Positions 1-11,017 of a stretch of 64,000 bases of DNA are shown here, piece by piece. Origin of the DNA: Tatumella citrea (GTDB taxonomy: Bacteria > Pseudomonadota > Gammaproteobacteria > Enterobacterales > Enterobacteriaceae); the NCBI RefSeq assembly GCF_002163585.1, contig NZ_CP015579.1, positions 682,001-746,000 on the forward strand, given 5' to 3'. How positions within the stretch are numbered: the first letter of the stretch is position 1; the number at the start of each line of letters is the position of its first letter. Made by a program: the position numbers and the translations under genes. The notes beneath the pieces are model-generated. The model searched no databases and was not told where the DNA came from. It saw only the letters and a list, made by a program, of their open reading frames with translations.

Positions 1-344
1 CCCGTCAGTTGGGTGACCGACTGATAGTTGCGGTCAACAGCGATGCTTCCACCCGACGTCTGAAAGGCGACAGCCGGCCGGTTAACCCGTTAATCAACCG
101 GATGATTGTGCTGGGTGCACTGGAAGCTGTGGACTGGGTGGTATCGTTTGAAGAAGATACACCACAACGTTTGATCAGCGAAATATTGCCGGATCTGTTG
201 GTGAAAGGCGGTGATTATAAGCCTGAGCAGGTCGCTGGTGGTAAAGAAGTGGTCGCAAATGGCGGGGAAGTTCGGATTCTGAATTTTGAAGATGGAATTT
301 CTACTACCAATATCATTAAAACTATCAAAAGCCGTTCTTCCTGA
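1..344 (+). CDS. hldE: HldE, C-terminal part (5' end outside window)
   Basis: Bifunctional D-glycero-beta-D-manno-heptose-7-phosphate kinase / heptose-1-phosphate adenylyltransferase, cytoplasmic, making ADP-heptose for the LPS inner core. Only the last ~113 codons are present; the open frame enters from the left edge and ends at TGA 342-344. The visible part is the nucleotidyltransferase domain, with the conserved [32 protein letters not shown] and [10 protein letters not shown] stretches and the terminal STTNIIKTI helix, almost residue for residue as in E. coli HldE. The kinase domain and the HxGH nucleotidyl-transfer motif would lie upstream. A TTG at position 9 opens the visible frame but is an internal Leu codon, not a start. 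Confidence 0.97.
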   Translation, partial: RQLGDRLIVAVNSDASTRRLKGDSRPVNPLINRMIVLGALEAVDWVVSFEEDTPQRLISEILPDLLVKGGDYKPEQVAGGKEVVANGGEVRILNFEDGISTTNIIKTIKSRSS

Positions 345-357
345 TAACAGCAGGCAT

Positions 358-377
358 GCGGGAGTGTACGCTCCCGC
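358..377. terminator. Hairpin between convergent hldE and ubiK
   Basis: Perfect 7-bp stem GCGGGAG / CTCCCGC with a 6-nt loop, between two genes that converge. No long T tract follows on either side, so it may be a weak or bidirectional terminator. Confidence 0.5.
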
Positions 378-394
378 AGTTAGCCAGTGCCGGA

Positions 395-691
395 TTAGGC
401 TTCGCTGTCTGTCGGCGATGCTGGTTTTACGGCTGGGGTAGTCACCGGGTTAGCCGCAGCTTCCAGGGCGTTAAGACGCTGCTCCAGGGCGGTCAGCTTT
501 TCGCGGGTACGCAGTAATACCTGAGTCTGAACATCAAATTCTTCCCGGTTGACTAAATCCATACGACCCAGCTGAGCCTGCAGTACCTGACGAATTTTTT
601 TCTCAACATCATCACCTAAGTTACGGATTCCCTGTGGCATTGCATCCTGTACCTGACGTGCGAGTTGTTCAATTTTTTTAGTATCAATCAT
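395..691 (-). CDS. ubiK: UbiK (YqiC), ubiquinone biosynthesis accessory factor
   Basis: 98-aa member of the YqiC/UbiK (BMFP) family, an accessory factor that with UbiJ supports late aerobic ubiquinone synthesis. It starts [19 protein letters not shown] as in enterobacterial homologues. Residues ~45-78 form the typical C-terminal coiled coil, followed by a low-complexity Pro/Ala/Thr tail. It is transcribed away from the ribB promoter and converges on hldE, the E. coli arrangement. Length matches the family. Confidence 0.93.
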   Translation of the reverse strand: MIDTKKIEQLARQVQDAMPQGIRNLGDDVEKKIRQVLQAQLGRMDLVNREEFDVQTQVLLRTREKLTALEQRLNALEAAANPVTTPAVKPASPTDSEA

Positions 692-838
692 GACAGATTC
701 CTGTAGTTGTCGCCAGAAAGCGAATGAGGTGCTGCCGGTGGCGCCCCCTGAATAAGTTAAGTGTAATGCCTCTGCCGGAAACGGGAAACCTATAAATTAA
801 ACCGCAGGATCTGATAATAACTTTTAGTGGTCAGGTGA

Positions 839-867
839 TTGCCGTTTCTGACATTTGGGGATATAGT
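839..867 (+). promoter_or_regulatory. sigma-70 promoter of ribB
   Basis: -35 TTGCCG (839-844), 17-bp spacer, -10 TATAGT (862-867). The predicted start, about 7 nt downstream (~874), coincides with the first base of the FMN riboswitch, which independently supports the call. Confidence 0.75.
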
Positions 868-873
868 GATTTT

Positions 874-1022
874 GCTTATTCTCAGGGCGGGGCGAAATTC
901 CCCACCGGCGGTAAATCAGTTTTCACTGAAAGCCCGCGAGCGCTTCAGCCTTTGGCTGAAGGTCAGCAGATCCGGTGTAATTCCGGGGCCGACGGTTAGA
1001 GTCCGGATGGGAGAGGGTAACG
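874..1022 (+). ncRNA. FMN riboswitch (RFN element) in the ribB leader
   Basis: The conserved RFN boxes are present in order: TTCTCAGGGCGGGG at the 5' side, CCCCACCGGCGGTAAAT, AAAGCCCGCGAGCG, a variable stem (CTTCAGCCTTTGGCTGAAG), CAGATCCGGT, TAATTCCGGGGCCGACGG, and the closing AGAGTCCGGATGGGAGAG. This is the flavin mononucleotide aptamer found upstream of enterobacterial ribB. FMN binding lowers ribB expression. About 105 nt separate it from the ribB start, room for an expression platform. Confidence 0.97.
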
Positions 1023-1041
1023 ATACATTAGTGAACCTGAT

Positions 1042-1062
1042 CGGTTCTGACCGTTATTTTTT
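1042..1062 (+). terminator. Possible riboswitch expression-platform hairpin
   Basis: Short stem CGGT-TCTG-ACCG (1042-1053) followed by TTATTTTTT. A competing stem GAACC/GGTTC (1033-1047) overlaps its left arm, which would allow terminator/antiterminator switching. The stem is short, so this is tentative; in E. coli, control of ribB also involves Rho and translation. Confidence 0.35.
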
Positions 1063-1128
1063 GTCTTACTGACATTCCTCCTAAGCTGCCCTGGTTCTGG
1101 TAACATTTATCATAAAAGGGTTTTTACC

Positions 1129-1785
1129 ATGAATCAGACTCTTCTTTCTGAATTTGGCACGCCTGAAGAGCGTGTAGAACGTGCATTTGCAGCACTACGT
1201 GAAAATCGTGGTGTGATGGTGCTTGATGACGAAAATCGTGAAAACGAAGCGGATATGATTTTCGCTGCAGAGACCATGACTGTTGAGCAGATGGCTCTGA
1301 CCATTCGTCACGGCAGTGGCATCGTTTGCCTGTGCATGACCGAACAGCGTCGCCGTCAGCTCGATTTACCGATGATGGTTGATAACAATACCAGCCCATA
1401 CGGCACCGGTTTTACTGTGACTATCGAAGCCGCTCAGGGAGTCACCACGGGTGTGTCTGCGAAAGACCGAATCACTACCGTGCGCGCTGCTGTCGCTGAT
1501 GATGCCCAGCCTTCTGATCTTAACCGTCCTGGCCATGTGTTCCCGTTGCGTGCCCGCGAAGGTGGTGTTCTGACCCGTGGTGGACATACTGAGGCGACGG
1601 TTGATCTGGTCCGTCTGGCCGGATTTAAATCGATGGGCGTACTCTGTGAGCTGACCAATGATGATGGGTCAATGGCACGTGCACCTGAAGCCATTGTGTT
1701 TGCTAAACAGCATAATATGCCGGTTGTCACTATCGAAGATCTGGTCGCCTGGCGCCAGCAGCACGATAATCGTCAGGCTGTCTGA
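1129..1785 (+). CDS. ribB: RibB, 3,4-dihydroxy-2-butanone 4-phosphate synthase
   Basis: 218-aa cytoplasmic enzyme converting ribulose 5-phosphate to formate and 3,4-dihydroxy-2-butanone 4-phosphate, the four-carbon donor for riboflavin. Acidic active-site loop [10 protein letters not shown] near residue 30, then SGIVCL(C)MT and the [18 protein letters not shown] and GHTEA motifs that bind substrate and Mg2+. Length equals the monofunctional enterobacterial enzyme with no fused RibA domain. It is a single-gene unit behind an FMN riboswitch and ends at a strong terminator. Confidence 0.98.
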   Translation: MNQTLLSEFGTPEERVERAFAALRENRGVMVLDDENRENEADMIFAAETMTVEQMALTIRHGSGIVCLCMTEQRRRQLDLPMMVDNNTSPYGTGFTVTIEAAQGVTTGVSAKDRITTVRAAVADDAQPSDLNRPGHVFPLRAREGGVLTRGGHTEATVDLVRLAGFKSMGVLCELTNDDGSMARAPEAIVFAKQHNMPVVTIEDLVAWRQQHDNRQAV

Positions 1786-1813
1786 ATACAGCACAACCTG
1801 TAATCATTTTTAG

Positions 1814-1842
1814 AAAAGCTGGCAAGTCTGCCAGCTTTTTTT
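1814..1842 (+). terminator. Rho-independent terminator of ribB
   Basis: 8-bp stem AGCTGGCA / TGCCAGCT with loop AGTC, preceded by an A tract and followed by TTTTTTT. Confidence 0.9.
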
Positions 1843-1985
1843 ATGCCTGCCAGCCAGACCTTCCACAGCCCTTCTGCATATCATTCAAAATCTCTGAATA
1901 TGATCATCATTATCCGCCGGGTGTATTCCTTGTAGAAAAGAGTATTTTGTAGCACATGAGCAATCTGACTTTGCGGAGAAAAATT

Positions 1986-2771
1986 ATGACGGGTTCACGT
2001 ATGCCGGTTCTGTTTTTAGGACATGGCAGCCCAATGAATGTTCTGGAAGATAATCGTTATACACAATGTTGGCAGGCGCTGGGACAACAGTTACCACGGC
2101 CAAAAGCCATCCTGGCGATTTCCGCGCACTGGTATACCCACGGTACAGCAGTGACCGCGATGGATAAACCTCGTACCATCCATGACTTTGGTGGATTCCC
2201 GCAGGCATTGTTTGACACATTGTACAATGCACCAGGATCTCCGGAGCTGGCTGAACAGGTCGCAAATTTATTGTCTCCGGTGCCAGTGATTATGGATCAC
2301 AACTGGGGTTTGGATCATGGTTCCTGGGGCGTATTGATCAAAATGTACCCGGATGCATCAATTCCGGTAGTTCAGTTGAGTATTGATGGTACTCAACCGG
2401 CTGAATATCATTTTGCACTGGGGCAAAAACTGGCCGCGTTACGCTCGCAGGGAGTGATGATTGTAGCCAGTGGTAATGTGGTGCATAACCTGCGTAAAGC
2501 CCGCTGGGGTGGTGGTGATGAAGCCTATCCATGGGCAGTATCATTTAATGATTATGTCCGGGAAAATCTGCAATGGCAGGGTAATCCGGCGCAGCATCCG
2601 TTAGTGAATTTTATGCAGCACGACGGGGCCGCATTATCGAATCCTTCTGTGGAACACTATCTGCCACTGTTGTATGTGCTGGGTGCGGCATCACCTGAAG
2701 ACAAAATTTCAGTGCCAATTGACGGGATTGAAATGGGGTCGTTAAGTATGTTGTCAGTGCTGGTGGAATAA
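1986..2771 (+). CDS. ygiD: YgiD, LigB-family extradiol dioxygenase (4,5-DOPA dioxygenase type)
   Basis: About 261-aa class III extradiol ring-cleavage dioxygenase. E. coli YgiD opens L-DOPA to a betalamic-acid precursor in vitro; its physiological substrate is unclear. Metal-binding histidines sit in FLGHGSPMNV, ISAHWY, ASGNVVHNL and near VEHYLPLLY. An in-frame ATG at 1956 would add ten residues, but the ATG at 1986 is preceded by GGAG at 7 nt and gives the family's usual N-terminus (MPVLFLGHGSP). It is monocistronic and converges on ygiC. Confidence 0.93.
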   Translation: MTGSRMPVLFLGHGSPMNVLEDNRYTQCWQALGQQLPRPKAILAISAHWYTHGTAVTAMDKPRTIHDFGGFPQALFDTLYNAPGSPELAEQVANLLSPVPVIMDHNWGLDHGSWGVLIKMYPDASIPVVQLSIDGTQPAEYHFALGQKLAALRSQGVMIVASGNVVHNLRKARWGGGDEAYPWAVSFNDYVRENLQWQGNPAQHPLVNFMQHDGAALSNPSVEHYLPLLYVLGAASPEDKISVPIDGIEMGSLSMLSVLVE

Positions 2772-2784
2772 ACGGCCGGAATAG

Positions 2785-2810
2785 CAGGGGGCAAACAGTG
2801 TTGTCCCCTG
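2785..2810. terminator. Bidirectional hairpin between ygiD and ygiC
   Basis: CAGGGG / CCCCTG outer stem extended by CAA / TTG pairing, in the 48-bp gap between convergent genes. Confidence 0.55.
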
Positions 2811-2819
2811 TGAAATGGT

Positions 2820-3980
2820 TTAGCTGGTAAAGAAATGCGGATAAAACCGTGACAGATCCTGAGTAATCAGCTGTTTATCTTCACGCAGACCAATACCTGC
2901 AGGCTGGTCATCAATCAGCCAGCTGCCAATAACCGTATGGTTATCCCCGAATACGGGTAACGGATGGTATTGCTGGATAATCGATCCTTCTTCACCATAA
3001 GGACCGTCAGCCTCGGCAATTTCACGACCTTGTTCGATGATCCGGATATTGGCACCTTCACGGGAAAACAGCGGTTTCACCACATATTTCTCCGGAAGTG
3101 GCGGGTTATCCTCACAGAACCAGGCAGGCAACAGATTTGGATGCCCGGGAAACATCTCCCAAAGAAGTGGCAGAATAGCTTTATTCGAGATAATGCTTTT
3201 CCATGCAGGTTCCAGCCAGCGAACACCGGCATCAGCCAGTTTCATGGAAAACGATTCACGGAACATAAACTCCCACGGGTAGAGTTTAAACAAATTACTG
3301 ATCACCTGATCCTGCATATCTGTGAACTGGCCCTTTTCACCCAGCCCGATATCGTCGATATACAAAAACTCATTCGGTAACCCAGCCTCTGTTGCACAAT
3401 CCTGTAAGTACTGAATCGTTGCGCGGTCTTCACTGGTATCACGACAGCAACTCATATGCAGGTAATTGATCCCGGATTGCTGGTGCAGCTGAGCGAACCG
3501 TTCAATGAGTTTTTCCTGCAAACTGTTGAACTGATCACTGCCTGCCGGCAACAGCCCGGCGGCTGACTGATCTTCCAGCCAGATCCACTGAAAAAATGCC
3601 GCTTCATACAATGAGGTAGGAGTATCGGCATTATTTTCCAGCAGTTTCGCGTCACCGCTGCCACTCCACGCCAGATCGAGTCGTGAATAAAGCGATGGCT
3701 GACGGCTATGCCATGAGCTGATCACAAATTCCCTGACATGTTTTGGAATGCGGAATTTATCCAGTAGCTGCTCACTGCCAACCACTTTTTCCACGGCCTG
3801 CAGGCACATCTGATGCAGTTCGGCTGTGACACTTTCCAGATATTCAATCTGGGACAGGCTAAACTGATAACAGGCTTCTTCACTCCAGTAAGGCTCGCCA
3901 TACATAGTGTGAAAATTAAAACCATACTCTTCAGCTTTACGGCGCCAGTCAGGTCGTTCTGCAATGGTAATTCGTTGCAT
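2820..3980 (-). CDS. ygiC: YgiC, glutathionylspermidine synthase-like ATP-grasp ligase
   Basis: 386-aa protein of the glutathionylspermidine synthase C-terminal-like ATP-grasp family. It lacks the N-terminal amidase domain of Gss and its physiological ligation product is not established. Visible features are the N-terminal [22 protein letters not shown], the [20 protein letters not shown] motif and the ATP-grasp lysine region [15 protein letters not shown]. It starts 8 nt after ygiB and the pair forms one unit downstream of tolC, as in E. coli. Confidence 0.93.
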   Translation of the reverse strand: MQRITIAERPDWRRKAEEYGFNFHTMYGEPYWSEEACYQFSLSQIEYLESVTAELHQMCLQAVEKVVGSEQLLDKFRIPKHVREFVISSWHSRQPSLYSRLDLAWSGSGDAKLLENNADTPTSLYEAAFFQWIWLEDQSAAGLLPAGSDQFNSLQEKLIERFAQLHQQSGINYLHMSCCRDTSEDRATIQYLQDCATEAGLPNEFLYIDDIGLGEKGQFTDMQDQVISNLFKLYPWEFMFRESFSMKLADAGVRWLEPAWKSIISNKAILPLLWEMFPGHPNLLPAWFCEDNPPLPEKYVVKPLFSREGANIRIIEQGREIAEADGPYGEEGSIIQQYHPLPVFGDNHTVIGSWLIDDQPAGIGLREDKQLITQDLSRFYPHFFTS

Positions 3981-3988
3981 AATCTGGC

Positions 3989-4648
3989 TTAGCCCCCGAA
4001 TGAGCGGGAAGTGCTACGGCTTGCTGGCCCGGCACTTTGCCGTTGCATACTGTTCTGTCGAGCCACCGACTCACCAAATCCACCACGGGTGATAGTGCTG
4101 GTTGTTGCAGGTTTTGGTGCCATGGCACTTTTCGGTACTGTGGCCGTTCGGCCGGCGGCGGCCGGACCATAAGATTTGCCGGAAGCATCGACAAACTGGC
4201 CATTCGCCGGGCTGGCCGGATTACGCGGGGTAAACAGCGGCTGAGCCATGCCTCCACCCATCATACGGCCCATCATATAACCTGCCATTAACGGCATCCA
4301 GAAGCTGCCACTTTGCTGTGGTTCGGCTGCAGTGGATGCCTGAGCCGGAGCTGGCTGGCACTGATTTTCACCGAATTCGGCTACACAATCTTCACGGCTG
4401 GCATATTTAGGTGCCGTCCGTGCTGCTTCTTTGACTGCATTATTGTAAGCCACGCTGCATTGAGCTTCATGGCCGGGGTTTGCCGAACTACACTGATCGG
4501 CATTCATATACATCGCGACTTTTTCATCTTTTTGTTCGCAACCACTCAGCAGTACAACTGCCGAAATGGCAACTGCAACCGGCGTCAGATGGCGTGCCTG
4601 CCAGCTTTTTCGAAAAGCAGCATGACGGATATTTTTTGTCCGTTTCAT
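3989..4648 (-). CDS. ygiB: YgiB, DUF1190 lipoprotein
   Basis: 219-aa member of the DUF1190/YgiB family. The N-terminus has a basic stretch, a hydrophobic segment (~residues 22-35) and a lipobox LLSGC, giving a lipidated cysteine at ~36. The conserved domain has paired cysteines ([30 protein letters not shown]). The C-terminal half is low-complexity Gly/Met/Ser/Ala and ends RSTSRSFGG. Function unknown; it sits in an operon with ygiC. It is probably anchored in the envelope; which membrane cannot be read reliably. Confidence 0.9.
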   Translation of the reverse strand: MKRTKNIRHAAFRKSWQARHLTPVAVAISAVVLLSGCEQKDEKVAMYMNADQCSSANPGHEAQCSVAYNNAVKEAARTAPKYASREDCVAEFGENQCQPAPAQASTAAEPQQSGSFWMPLMAGYMMGRMMGGGMAQPLFTPRNPASPANGQFVDASGKSYGPAAAGRTATVPKSAMAPKPATTSTITRGGFGESVARQNSMQRQSAGPASRSTSRSFGG

Positions 4649-4754
4649 TTTATTTTTCCATAGCCCAAAGGTCAGGGATAAGAATAGGGGAAGGACGGTT
4701 AAAAATGAAGCGACAGGGCCTGGCGGGTGCGGATCTTTACGTTGTTATACATAC

Positions 4755-4784
4755 ATTTGCCGGGGAGGTCATTCCCCGGCAAAT
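4755..4784 (-). terminator. Hairpin downstream of tolC
   Basis: Perfect 12-bp stem (ATTTGCCGGGGA and its complement) with a 6-nt loop, immediately 3' of the tolC stop on the minus strand. There is no T run, so it may be an mRNA-stabilising or partial terminator between tolC and ygiBC. Confidence 0.6.
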
Positions 4785-4789
4785 TTATA

Positions 4790-6262
4790 TTACTGACTGA
4801 AAGGATTTCCGCTATGGCGCGTAGCACGAGGTTTTCGTGCTGCTGCCGGTGTGGCTTTTGCCGGGGTATCAGAACCATCGGCATAAGCTTCCTGTTGCGG
4901 GTTTTCCGGGGCCACTATATCGGGTGACGTTGGTACTGGCTTACCTAACTGTGAGTTCAGTACTGCCAGGTCCTGTTCATTCAGCGTACCCAGCGCGTAT
5001 TTAATATTCAGCTGGTTGATCATGTAGCTGTAACGGGCATCAGAAAGCTGCTGCTTGGCATTATACAGGGTGGTAGTTGCATCCAGTACGTCAACGATTG
5101 TACGGGTACCCACCTGATAGCCAGCTTCCATGGCATCCAGTGAACTTTGCGCAGAAACTACCGCCTGTTTGTAAGCGTTGATACTGCTGATAGACGCATT
5201 AACGTTGTTAAATGAAGAACGTACGGTCTGAATAGCAGAGCGGTGTGCGGATTCCAGCTTTTCGCCAGCTCCGGCAAAATTATATTCCGCCTGTTTTACC
5301 TGAGAGGTCACAGAGCCGCCGCTATACAACGGAATGGACAAGCTCAGGCCAATCTGATTGGTGCCGGTAATATTGTTATCATTAGAGCTGGTTGTATTGG
5401 CATATCTGCCGCCATAACGGGTATTTGACAGACTGGTAGAGGCCGTCAGGCCCAGTGTTGGCATATGTCCGGCTTCTGCAGATTTAATCTCCTCACGGGC
5501 TAAATCCTGGGTCAGACGAGCTGATAATAAGGTCAGATTGTGATTATCTGCTTCTTTAAGAAGCGCATTAATCGCTTCAGGACGCTGGGTTCTGAACACA
5601 GAAACATTCAATGAAGCCAGTGCGTTATAATCATTTCCGGTCACCTGACGCAATGCTTCCATCATATTGTCGAGGTTATTACGGGCGGTGACTTCACTGG
5701 CCAGTACGGAGTCATATTGCGCTCTGGCGTTCTGTACATCCGTAATCGCTACCAGGCCAACATTGAAACGTTGGGTTGTCTGGTCTAATTCACGATAGAT
5801 GGACTGTTTTTGTGCTTCGGTATATGAAAGTGTATCAATTGCATTCAGAACATTAAAATAGGCTGTTGCGGTATTCAGTATCAGATCCTGTTGAGCGACC
5901 TGGTATGTTACGTCCTGAATTCCTGCCGTTTTTTCCTGAAGTGTTAACGCACGCCATTTCGACATATCAAAAATAGTCTGAGTTAACTGCAGTGATGCGC
6001 TGACTGCATTAGAGTGCAGCCCGCTACCATCACGGTACCCGCTATTGAAAGCGTAATCGCCGCCCAAACCTAACTGAGGTAATAACGGGCTGCGTGATTC
6101 ATTGATTTTCTCAAATGCGGCATCACGGTCGGCAGCAGCACTGCGCAGGTCCGGGTTAGTAGCCCTGGCCTGTTGGTAAACCTGAAGTAAATCTTCGGCC
6201 TGGCTAAGCTGAGAGAAGCCGGCAAGACTCAGGCTAATAAAAATGGGGAGCAATTTTTTCAT
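4790..6262 (-). CDS. tolC: TolC, outer-membrane efflux channel
   Basis: Outer-membrane channel-tunnel of tripartite efflux pumps (AcrAB and others) and type I secretion. The start at 6262 is chosen because AAGGA lies 6 nt upstream and the protein then begins MKKLLPIFISLSLAGF with a clear signal peptide ending SQA/ED. In-frame codons upstream to 6352 are not supported. The product is ~490 aa, with the two internal repeats of the family: AAFEKINESRSPLLPQLGL, IFDMSKWRAL and FNVGLVAITDVQNARAQYD in the first half; SSFNNVNASISSINAYKQ and YQVGTRTIVDVLDATTTLYN in the second. Divergent from nudF. Confidence 0.97.
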   Translation of the reverse strand: MKKLLPIFISLSLAGFSQLSQAEDLLQVYQQARATNPDLRSAAADRDAAFEKINESRSPLLPQLGLGGDYAFNSGYRDGSGLHSNAVSASLQLTQTIFDMSKWRALTLQEKTAGIQDVTYQVAQQDLILNTATAYFNVLNAIDTLSYTEAQKQSIYRELDQTTQRFNVGLVAITDVQNARAQYDSVLASEVTARNNLDNMMEALRQVTGNDYNALASLNVSVFRTQRPEAINALLKEADNHNLTLLSARLTQDLAREEIKSAEAGHMPTLGLTASTSLSNTRYGGRYANTTSSNDNNITGTNQIGLSLSIPLYSGGSVTSQVKQAEYNFAGAGEKLESAHRSAIQTVRSSFNNVNASISSINAYKQAVVSAQSSLDAMEAGYQVGTRTIVDVLDATTTLYNAKQQLSDARYSYMINQLNIKYALGTLNEQDLAVLNSQLGKPVPTSPDIVAPENPQQEAYADGSDTPAKATPAAARKPRATRHSGNPFSQ

Positions 6263-6485
6263 TTGCATTCCTTGTATTGCAGCGAAATTGCATAAAATGG
6301 TGCTGTCGGGAGCCAAAAAATAATCAGCGATTCTAGCAGAGTAAGATGGCATCTTAAGTTGGCTGAACGTGCCTTCTGCTCAGGATCACGTGAAATAAAG
6401 GACCAGAATCCCCTGCAACGGGGTGTAACAATTGCAGTATATAACTTTACATCAGCTTGTCAGTATACGTTATCAGGAGTCAACG

Positions 6486-7121
6486 ATGCATAAATTAACA
6501 TCATCTCCGATTATTTTCGGGCGCAGTGATGTCGAAATTATTACCAGAGATCAGGTTTATAACGGTTTTTTCTCATTAGTAAAGTACCAGTTTCGCCACC
6601 GTTTATATAACGGAGGAATGAGTGATGTGGTTATCCGTGAAGTCCTGGAACGTGGAAATGCTGTAGTATTGATGCTGTATGATGCAAACCGCGACCAACT
6701 GGTTCTGACAGAACAAATCCGTATTCCTGCCTATGATAATTCAGTGACTCCCTGGTTACTGGAGATGGTGGCGGGTATGATCGAGCCAGGGGAGTCCGAT
6801 GAAGATGTTGCCCGCCGTGAAGCAATGGAAGAAGCAGGATTAACCGTTGGCCGTATTAAACCTGTGCTAAATTATCTGACAAGCCCCGGGGGAACCAGTG
6901 AACGAATTTCGATAATGGTCGGAGAAGTCGATGCCAGCCAGGCGACGGGATATCACGGGCTCGAAGAAGAGAATGAGGATATTCTGGTTCGGGTGGTGAG
7001 CCGGGGACAGGCTTATCAATGGGTAGAAGAGGGGATTATAGATAACGCAGCCTCAGTAATTGCTTTGCAATGGCTGGAACTGCACCACGAAAGACTGAAA
7101 CAAGAGTGGATAACCACATGA
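6486..7121 (+). CDS. nudF: NudF, ADP-ribose pyrophosphatase (Nudix)
   Basis: 211-aa Nudix hydrolase cleaving ADP-ribose to AMP and ribose 5-phosphate. The Nudix box begins [20 protein letters not shown] and ends AGL, matching GX5EX7REUXEEXGU exactly. The ATG at 6486 has AGGAG upstream and gives the usual N-terminus; the in-frame codon at 6432 is not needed. First gene of the nudF-yqiB-cpdA-yqiA-parE run; its TGA overlaps the yqiB ATG (ATGA). Confidence 0.95.
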   Translation: MHKLTSSPIIFGRSDVEIITRDQVYNGFFSLVKYQFRHRLYNGGMSDVVIREVLERGNAVVLMLYDANRDQLVLTEQIRIPAYDNSVTPWLLEMVAGMIEPGESDEDVARREAMEEAGLTVGRIKPVLNYLTSPGGTSERISIMVGEVDASQATGYHGLEEENEDILVRVVSRGQAYQWVEEGIIDNAASVIALQWLELHHERLKQEWITT

Positions 7122-7543
7122 GACAACGTTACACCCCGGATTTTCCTGAGATGATGCGACTTAATGAGACTAATTACGCTCAGTTGCGTCGTCTGTTACC
7201 ACGTGATGAACAGGAAGGTGCCACAATTACCTATCAGATCAATGGTGCCAGATATCGTCTGACCATTGAAGAATCAACGCGTTACACAACCAGAGTCAAT
7301 ATCAGCCAGATAGCTCCTGCAGTAAGTTACTGGAGTCTGCCAGCGATGTCTGTCAGACTTTATCATGATGCTATGGTTGCGGAAGTGTGTTCGACTCAAC
7401 AGATCTATCGTTTTAAAGCACGCTATGATTACCCGAATAAAAAATTGCATCAGCGTGATGAAAAACATCAGATAAACCAGTTTCTTGCCGAATGGCTACG
7501 TTATTGCCTGATTCACGGAGCAATGGCAGAGGCCGTATATTAA
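7118..7543 (+). CDS. yqiB: YqiB, DUF1249 family protein
   Basis: 141-aa conserved cytoplasmic protein of the DUF1249 (YqiB) family with no established biochemical function. It begins [20 protein letters not shown] and contains a family hallmark RLYHDA...EVCSTQ and [18 protein letters not shown] region. The start at 7118 is fixed by the ATGA overlap with nudF, which implies translational coupling. Confidence 0.93.
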   Translation: MRQRYTPDFPEMMRLNETNYAQLRRLLPRDEQEGATITYQINGARYRLTIEESTRYTTRVNISQIAPAVSYWSLPAMSVRLYHDAMVAEVCSTQQIYRFKARYDYPNKKLHQRDEKHQINQFLAEWLRYCLIHGAMAEAVY

Positions 7544-7574
7544 AGAATAATGGTGTGCTCACTAAGGATTTGCC

Positions 7575-8402
7575 TTGGATAGTGTGTTAGTCCCTGGGAT
7601 TGCTGACGATTCGCAGATCAGAGTGCTGCAAATTACCGACACGCATTTGTTTAAGGGAAAAGACGAATCTCTGCTGGGGGTCAATACCTGGTCGGGTTAT
7701 CAGGCAGTGCTGGATGCGGTGATCGCTCAGCAACAGCATTATGATCTGATTATTGCTACCGGTGATTTGTCGCAGGATCATTCTGTGGAGGCCTATCAGC
7801 ATTTTGCGGAAGGTGTCCAGCGGTTTACTGCGCCTTGTGTATGGCTACCCGGAAATCACGACTTTCAGCCTGCCATGTACGATACCCTGGCGAAAGCGGG
7901 TATCAGCCAGTCTAAACATGTTTTGCTGGGTCAACGCTGGCAAATGCTGTTGCTGGATAGCCAGGTCTATGGGGTTCCTCATGGGATGCTGAGTGAGTTC
8001 CAACTGGAATGGCTGGAAAAAGCTCTGGCTGCCTATCCCGACCGGGATACCGTGATTTTGCTACACCATCATCCTGTGGCCTCAGGATGCAGCTGGCTGG
8101 ATCAGCACAGCCTGCGAAATTCTCATCAGCTGGATATGATTCTGCAAAAATACCCACGCGCAGCGACCCTGCTTTGCGGACATATTCATCAGGAAATGGA
8201 CGAGATTTGGCAGGGCCGCAGAGTACTGGCGACGCCCTCAACCTGTGTCCAGTTCAAACCTCACTGTTCCGGATTCACTATTGATTCTGTCGCGCCAGGC
8301 TGGCGCTGGCTGACACTGGGAGCCGACGGTCAGCTGACGACTCAGGTGTGCCGTCTGAATACCCGCGAATTTCTGCCTGATCTGGAATCAGAAGGATATT
8401 AA
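7575..8402 (+). CDS. cpdA: CpdA, 3',5'-cyclic AMP phosphodiesterase
   Basis: 275-aa class III cAMP phosphodiesterase, a calcineurin-like metallophosphoesterase, lowering cAMP and hence CRP activity. Dinuclear-metal motifs: ITDTHLF (residues ~20), TGDLSQD, GNHDF, LLHHHP and GHIHQE. The start is TTG at 7575, supported by AAGGA at 6 nt spacing and by homologues that begin MxSxL. The rare start codon may keep levels low. It ends 3 nt before the yqiA ATG. Confidence 0.95.
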   Translation: MDSVLVPGIADDSQIRVLQITDTHLFKGKDESLLGVNTWSGYQAVLDAVIAQQQHYDLIIATGDLSQDHSVEAYQHFAEGVQRFTAPCVWLPGNHDFQPAMYDTLAKAGISQSKHVLLGQRWQMLLLDSQVYGVPHGMLSEFQLEWLEKALAAYPDRDTVILLHHHPVASGCSWLDQHSLRNSHQLDMILQKYPRAATLLCGHIHQEMDEIWQGRRVLATPSTCVQFKPHCSGFTIDSVAPGWRWLTLGADGQLTTQVCRLNTREFLPDLESEGY

Positions 8403-8405
8403 CTA

Positions 8406-8987
8406 ATGTCCACCTTGCTCTATCTGCATGGTTTTAACAGTTCCCCCCGTTCAGCAAAAGCGACCTTGTTACAGCAATGGATTCAGCAGCACCATCCGGA
8501 AATTACCATGCTTATCCCTCAGTTGCCTGCTTATCCGGACCAGGCCGCTTTGATGCTGGAAGAACTGGTGATGCAACATGCCGGGCTTCCGCTGGGAATT
8601 GTTGGTTCTTCGCTCGGTGGCTTTTATGCGACCTGGTTGTCACAATGTTTTACGCTGCCGGCAGTGGTGATTAACCCCGCGACCCGGCCTTTTGAACTGC
8701 TGGAAGATTTTCTTGGCGACAACCGGAACCCATACACCGGGCAACATTATGTGTTAGAGTCTCGCCATATCTATGATCTGAAGGTGATGCATATTGATCC
8801 CCTTGATGCTCCGGATCTGATCTGGCTGTTATTGCAGACCGGAGATGAGGTCCTCGATTACCGCGTCGCGCTGGAGTATTACTCCGCCTGCCGGCAGACC
8901 ATCGAGGAAGGAGGAGATCATGCCTTCCAGGGCATTGATCGCTATTTTGCACAGCTTATTGATTTCCTGGGGATAGCCTGCGAATAG
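8406..8987 (+). CDS. yqiA: YqiA, alpha/beta-hydrolase esterase
   Basis: 193-aa small alpha/beta hydrolase (YqiA/YcfP family) with esterase activity in E. coli. The nucleophile elbow is GSSLGGF (Ser ~72), the acid lies around [12 protein letters not shown] and the histidine in [15 protein letters not shown] at the N-terminus supplies the oxyanion region. It sits 3 nt after cpdA and just before parE, as in E. coli. Confidence 0.94.
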   Translation: MSTLLYLHGFNSSPRSAKATLLQQWIQQHHPEITMLIPQLPAYPDQAALMLEELVMQHAGLPLGIVGSSLGGFYATWLSQCFTLPAVVINPATRPFELLEDFLGDNRNPYTGQHYVLESRHIYDLKVMHIDPLDAPDLIWLLLQTGDEVLDYRVALEYYSACRQTIEEGGDHAFQGIDRYFAQLIDFLGIACE

Positions 8988-10928
<1,941 letters not shown>

Positions 10929-10935
10929 TTGTTTG

Positions 10936-10958
10936 CCGGCAGACCCGTCGTCTGCCGG
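10936..10958 (+). terminator. Hairpin after parE
   Basis: 9-bp perfect stem CCGGCAGAC / GTCTGCCGG, 5-nt loop, 8 nt after the parE stop; no T tract. It also lies beyond the 3' end of the convergent EamA gene. Confidence 0.55.
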
Positions 10959-11017
10959 TAATGACCTGACGGAGCAAGCTCTGTTTAAATGCTGCTCCGC
11001 TCTGAACCGCAACAGGT

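Noticed and set aside
839..1072. Open frame of 77 codons across the ribB leader
   Set aside because: It starts at a TTG inside the promoter and lies entirely over the FMN riboswitch; no homology.
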